A stretch of 8,946 nt of DNA from Ruminococcaceae bacterium UBA2656 (GTDB taxonomy: Bacteria; Bacillota; Clostridia; Oscillospirales; Acutalibacteraceae): assembly GCA_002359465.1 (NCBI GenBank), contig DENA01000024.1:1-8946 (forward strand), written 5' to 3'. Each line of letters begins with the position of its first letter. The first letter of the stretch is position 1. Positions 6,387 through 8,946 of this stretch are shown in pieces. Both the position numbers and the translations under genes were made by a program. The notes below the pieces were generated by a model that ran no database searches, was not told the DNA's origin, and worked only from the letters and a program-made list of their open reading frames with translations.

Positions 6387-8946
6387 CTACTTAATATTTG
6401 CGATTGCTACCGGCGTCTTCCGGCGGTCAAGATAGAATCCGCAGCTTTCGCCCGGACGGCCGACCGCTGAAAAGCGGAAATACCATTCCTGTCCGTTCCG
6501 CCGAATATCCAGCAAACGGAAGATGCCGCTGCCCGGCAGCAAAACTGGCTTGTGGTCGGAAACGATTTTAAACTGATAGGACTTGCCCTCCTGTACATCA
6601 AACATCCCCTGCGTATCGCATTTCGTTCCGTTCCATTGAGCCGGGGCGACCGTAAGCACAAGGAGCCTGATGTTTCCGTTCAGATACACGCCGGTCTGAC
6701 TTCCGGAACGCCCGATGGGGGTTACACGGAAGAAGAACTCATTTTGACCGCCCCGTATCATCTGGACGCTGAACACGCCGGGAGTGCCGAGGATAAAGGA
6801 AGGCACGCTACCGTCCGCACTGCTGATCCGGAACTGATAGAAATCGCGGATAGCGAGGTCGGAAGTCGTATCGCTGGTAAAGTTGGAAGAAACGATTTTT
6901 GGCTTCTCCTGCTTTGTATTGTGGCTGGACGGCGTTTCCGACGACTTTGCTGAGACCGTTACGGAAATTCCGACAGACAGGGAAACGCTGTTTGGATTGA
7001 ATATTCCGGCGGGGAGCACAGCCGTACCTTGCACGATGAAAGTCTGCGATGCCGCGGAGGACGGGTCATAGGAACAGCCGCCCATGTTCCAGACAACGGA
7101 AATATTATCCTGGCCGCAGTCCGTGACGGCAGTCACCGTATCCGGCAAACCCAGCGCCTGCGCAGTTTTAGCCGTGCCGTTCAGGAGGCCGGAAATCGCG
7201 GGCGGGCCGGTCAGGCTCTTCAAAATTTTCCCTGTGGAAGAAACAGAGATCGCGTTCGACGTCATTGCCGTTCCGGACGCGTCAAGCACACGGGCCTGCA
7301 CGGCGCTGTAATTGCCTTTATCGAGTACAAAAATATTTGGACTGTTGTCATTCCAGCTTTGCAGTTCGCTCCAGTCCTTTCCGCCGTCAGACGTATACTG
7401 CCACTTTGCCGGCGTAAATCCGGAAAGTCCGGAGGCGTTCACCTGGATTCGCATTTTTCCGTCCGCATTTTTCCCCAGAGTCTTCAGCGAAATTGTACCG
7501 CCGGCTGCCGTGCTCGTTTTGCTGCTGATGGTCAGCTTATAAGCATTTGAAGCAGTACCGGAAGACAAGGCGGACGGATCGGCCTCAGACTGCGCAAACG
7601 CAGTTCGGAATATCTGCCCGGAGCCCAAGGACTTCAACAGAGTCTGTGTGCCGCCGCTGTCCTTTACAGGCGGGGCCGTGCTGGTTAGGACCTGAACGGT
7701 CTGCGTTGAGCCGTCCGGAAGCGCCATGGTATAGGATGCCGCGCCCTGTGACTGCGCCAGCGTCTGCGTTCCGCCGCTGTCCTTGATGATGACGTATTCG
7801 TTCGGATCGGCCGCGGCCGCCATAATGACCGTGGACGGCAGATTCATTGCCTCCAGAGAATACGCATGGACGCCGCTGTCAAACACCATTCCGATGCCTT
7901 GTGCGGTGATGCTGGAAATTCCTCCGGAGCCTTCGTTGGCGGTAAAATACTGCGCCACGATTTTTGCCCCGGTCCGGGTAAACGAAAGCTGCCTCTTCAC
8001 GCTCTCCTCGCCGCCAAGGCTCAGCAGTCCGGAGCTGTTATAGGAGAGAAGTTTGGTTTCGAGCACGTTTCCTTCGCTGTCCAGCAGTTCCGCGGCAATA
8101 TTGCCGTTTGTAACCGGCAACATCGTAAGATTCTTGACCGTCAGGTTTGCAACGGAAACGCCGGATGAATTATCCTGGTCAACCGTAATGCGGATCGGAT
8201 TTCCGTTGTTCGCCTCCAACGGATTGGCAAGTAGAATTGATTTGCTGTCGTTTGTCGTATTGTTTTCAACCAGTTCGTCATAGATCGAATCATGCTCCTC
8301 CTCTACCCAGATGCGCGCGTAGAGCCGGGTTCCGCCGCTCGGTATGCCGCTTGACGGCACACTGTAGGTAAACCGCACGGTCAGGGCGCTCTCGTCAAGC
8401 AGCTTGATCTCATCCCCCGTGACTTCCTGCCTTTGGAGCCATAAGGCATTTCCGTTCTTATCCGCCAGTGTGCATTCCGGGGACGTGAAAAGTCCCACAT
8501 AAACCTTCCTGCTGCTGCCGGAAAGCGGCACATCGCTGATATTCTGTAGCGTGGCCTGGATGATGCGCTTCCCCTGTTCGTCGCCGACCAGTTCCAGCCT
8601 GGAAACGCCGGTGTCGGGAAAATCCAGGTTCAGTTTTCCGGTTTGATTGTTTACCGTGCCGCCGCTGAAAGCAGCGCTTACCGTATAACTCACGTCATGG
8701 ATGGCATCCGGTACGTCGTAATCATAAAAAAGCGTTATTTTCTGATTCGGAAGCAGATTCAGATCGCTGTAGGTTTGATTTTTTCCGTCCACGGCAATGA
8801 TTACGGAGCTGACCGTCTGAACGCCCTTATTTTCTATGGTAAACGGAACAGTCGTGCGGAACCCGCTTTTCAGCTCGGAATAATTGACACGCACATCCTG
8901 AACGCCAATGGTGTTCGTATAAACAGCCGTGGCCGATTTCATCGCC
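6387..8946 (-). CDS. Multi-domain secreted or cell-surface protein with Ig-like domains (5' end outside window)
   Basis: The open frame runs off the right edge, so at least 852 C-terminal residues are present and the true start and any signal peptide are missing. Residue numbers count from the methionine codon at 8940-8942. Residues 14-106, 111-245 and 250-335 look like CARDB-type beta-sandwich domains (alternating hydrophobic strands, VPFTIENKGVQ, ATLQNISDVPL, LTVKNLT). Residues 350-380 (VFDSGVHAYSLEAMNLPSTV) resemble a cadherin-like fragment. A Ser/Thr/Gly-rich linker at 385-465 holds KDSGGTQTL twice. Residues 468-568 look like another Ig-like unit, and 585-665 (LPDTVTAV...VVWNM...FIVQGTA) match the bacterial Ig-like group 4 pattern. 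Two related repeats follow to the end. There is no LPXTG motif, SLH domain or transmembrane anchor in this part. The low cysteine, high Ser/Thr/Gly content fits an extracellular scaffold or adhesin; a catalytic domain upstream cannot be excluded. It has its own terminator. Confidence 0.88.
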   Translation of the reverse strand, partial: AMKSATAVYTNTIGVQDVRVNYSELKSGFRTTVPFTIENKGVQTVSSVIIAVDGKNQTYSDLNLLPNQKITLFYDYDVPDAIHDVSYTVSAAFSGGTVNNQTGKLNLDFPDTGVSRLELVGDEQGKRIIQATLQNISDVPLSGSSRKVYVGLFTSPECTLADKNGNALWLQRQEVTGDEIKLLDESALTVRFTYSVPSSGIPSGGTRLYARIWVEEEHDSIYDELVENNTTNDSKSILLANPLEANNGNPIRITVDQDNSSGVSVANLTVKNLTMLPVTNGNIAAELLDSEGNVLETKLLSYNSSGLLSLGGEESVKRQLSFTRTGAKIVAQYFTANEGSGGISSITAQGIGMVFDSGVHAYSLEAMNLPSTVIMAAAADPNEYVIIKDSGGTQTLAQSQGAASYTMALPDGSTQTVQVLTSTAPPVKDSGGTQTLLKSLGSGQIFRTAFAQSEADPSALSSGTASNAYKLTISSKTSTAAGGTISLKTLGKNADGKMRIQVNASGLSGFTPAKWQYTSDGGKDWSELQSWNDNSPNIFVLDKGNYSAVQARVLDASGTAMTSNAISVSSTGKILKSLTGPPAISGLLNGTAKTAQALGLPDTVTAVTDCGQDNISVVWNMGGCSYDPSSAASQTFIVQGTAVLPAGIFNPNSVSLSVGISVTVSAKSSETPSSHNTKQEKPKIVSSNFTSDTTSDLAIRDFYQFRISSADGSVPSFILGTPGVFSVQMIRGGQNEFFFRVTPIGRSGSQTGVYLNGNIRLLVLTVAPAQWNGTKCDTQGMFDVQEGKSYQFKIVSDHKPVLLPGSGIFRLLDIRRNGQEWYFRFSAVGRPGESCGFYLDRRKTPVAIANIK
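6390..6902 (-). repeat. Two tandem C-terminal protein repeats of about 85 residues
   Basis: Within the surface protein, residues 681-766 and 767-851 share one pattern: a polar lead-in, YQF(R/K)I, a P-rich turn, G-(V/I)-F, a strand, a G-N/G-Q turn, (F/Y)F(F/R)(R/F), (I/V)GR-(S/P)-G, then G-(V/F)-YL. The DNA of the two copies has clearly diverged, so the duplication is old. Repeats of this form end many clostridial secreted proteins as far as I recall; a binding or anchoring role is a guess. Confidence 0.65.
7638..7784 (-). repeat. Duplicated KDSGGTQTL linker motif
   Basis: KDSGGTQTL is encoded at 7758-7784 and again at 7638-7664, 40 residues apart, in the flexible linker of the surface protein. 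The two DNA copies differ at a few third positions. It suggests a small internal duplication of linker sequence. Confidence 0.6.

Noticed and set aside
2661..8283. The many plus-strand open frames of 60-210 codons opposite the minus-strand genes
   Set aside because: They lie antisense to genes with clear family motifs and have no binding sites or protein-like features; they are shadows of coding sequence.
1..8946. CRISPR array, rRNA or tRNA genes
   Set aside because: No regularly spaced repeats and no tRNA- or rRNA-like sequence were seen on either strand.

Overview
The window looks like chromosomal DNA of a low-to-mid GC Firmicute, probably a clostridial species near the Oscillospiraceae/Ruminococcaceae. 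The reasons are strong AGGAGG-type ribosome binding sites, a TTG start, SorC and FGGY families, and a surface protein with a C-terminal repeat of a kind I associate with that group. The lineage is an inference from style, not a database match. All convincing genes lie on the minus strand, so transcription runs from high to low coordinates.

Region A (about 5900 down to 229) is a four-gene module, in order of transcription: a RuBisCO-like protein (4584-5903), an FGGY carbohydrate kinase split by a one-base frameshift (2563-4127), a multi-pass membrane protein of unrecognised family (1529-2365), and a SorC-family sugar-responsive regulator (229-1200). The natural reading is a small catabolic pathway: the membrane protein imports a polyol, sugar or sugar acid, the kinase phosphorylates it, the RuBisCO-like protein acts on a phosphorylated intermediate, and the SorC protein senses a phosphosugar and sets expression. 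No dehydrogenase, isomerase or aldolase is in the window, so the pathway is incomplete here and the substrate cannot be named.

The module is not a tightly packed operon. Its genes are separated by 197-456 bp spacers, and each spacer holds a clear inverted repeat: 4510-4545 and 4159-4187 between RLP and kinase, 2415-2449 between kinase and membrane gene, 1401-1434 between membrane gene and regulator, and 63-103 after the regulator. The regulator gene has a promoter-like region with three alternating half-sites forming two overlapping perfect palindromes. The RLP gene has a perfect -10 box, a poor -35 and a separate AT-rich palindrome just upstream. A 21-bp direct repeat occurs at the left edge of the window (1-21) and upstream of the RLP promoter (6015-6035), so it brackets the module.

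Region B (6231-8946) is the 3' part of a long gene for a probable surface or secreted protein made of Ig-like beta-sandwich domains and two C-terminal repeats, closed by a strong intrinsic terminator at 6231-6268. It has no evident functional link to the module.
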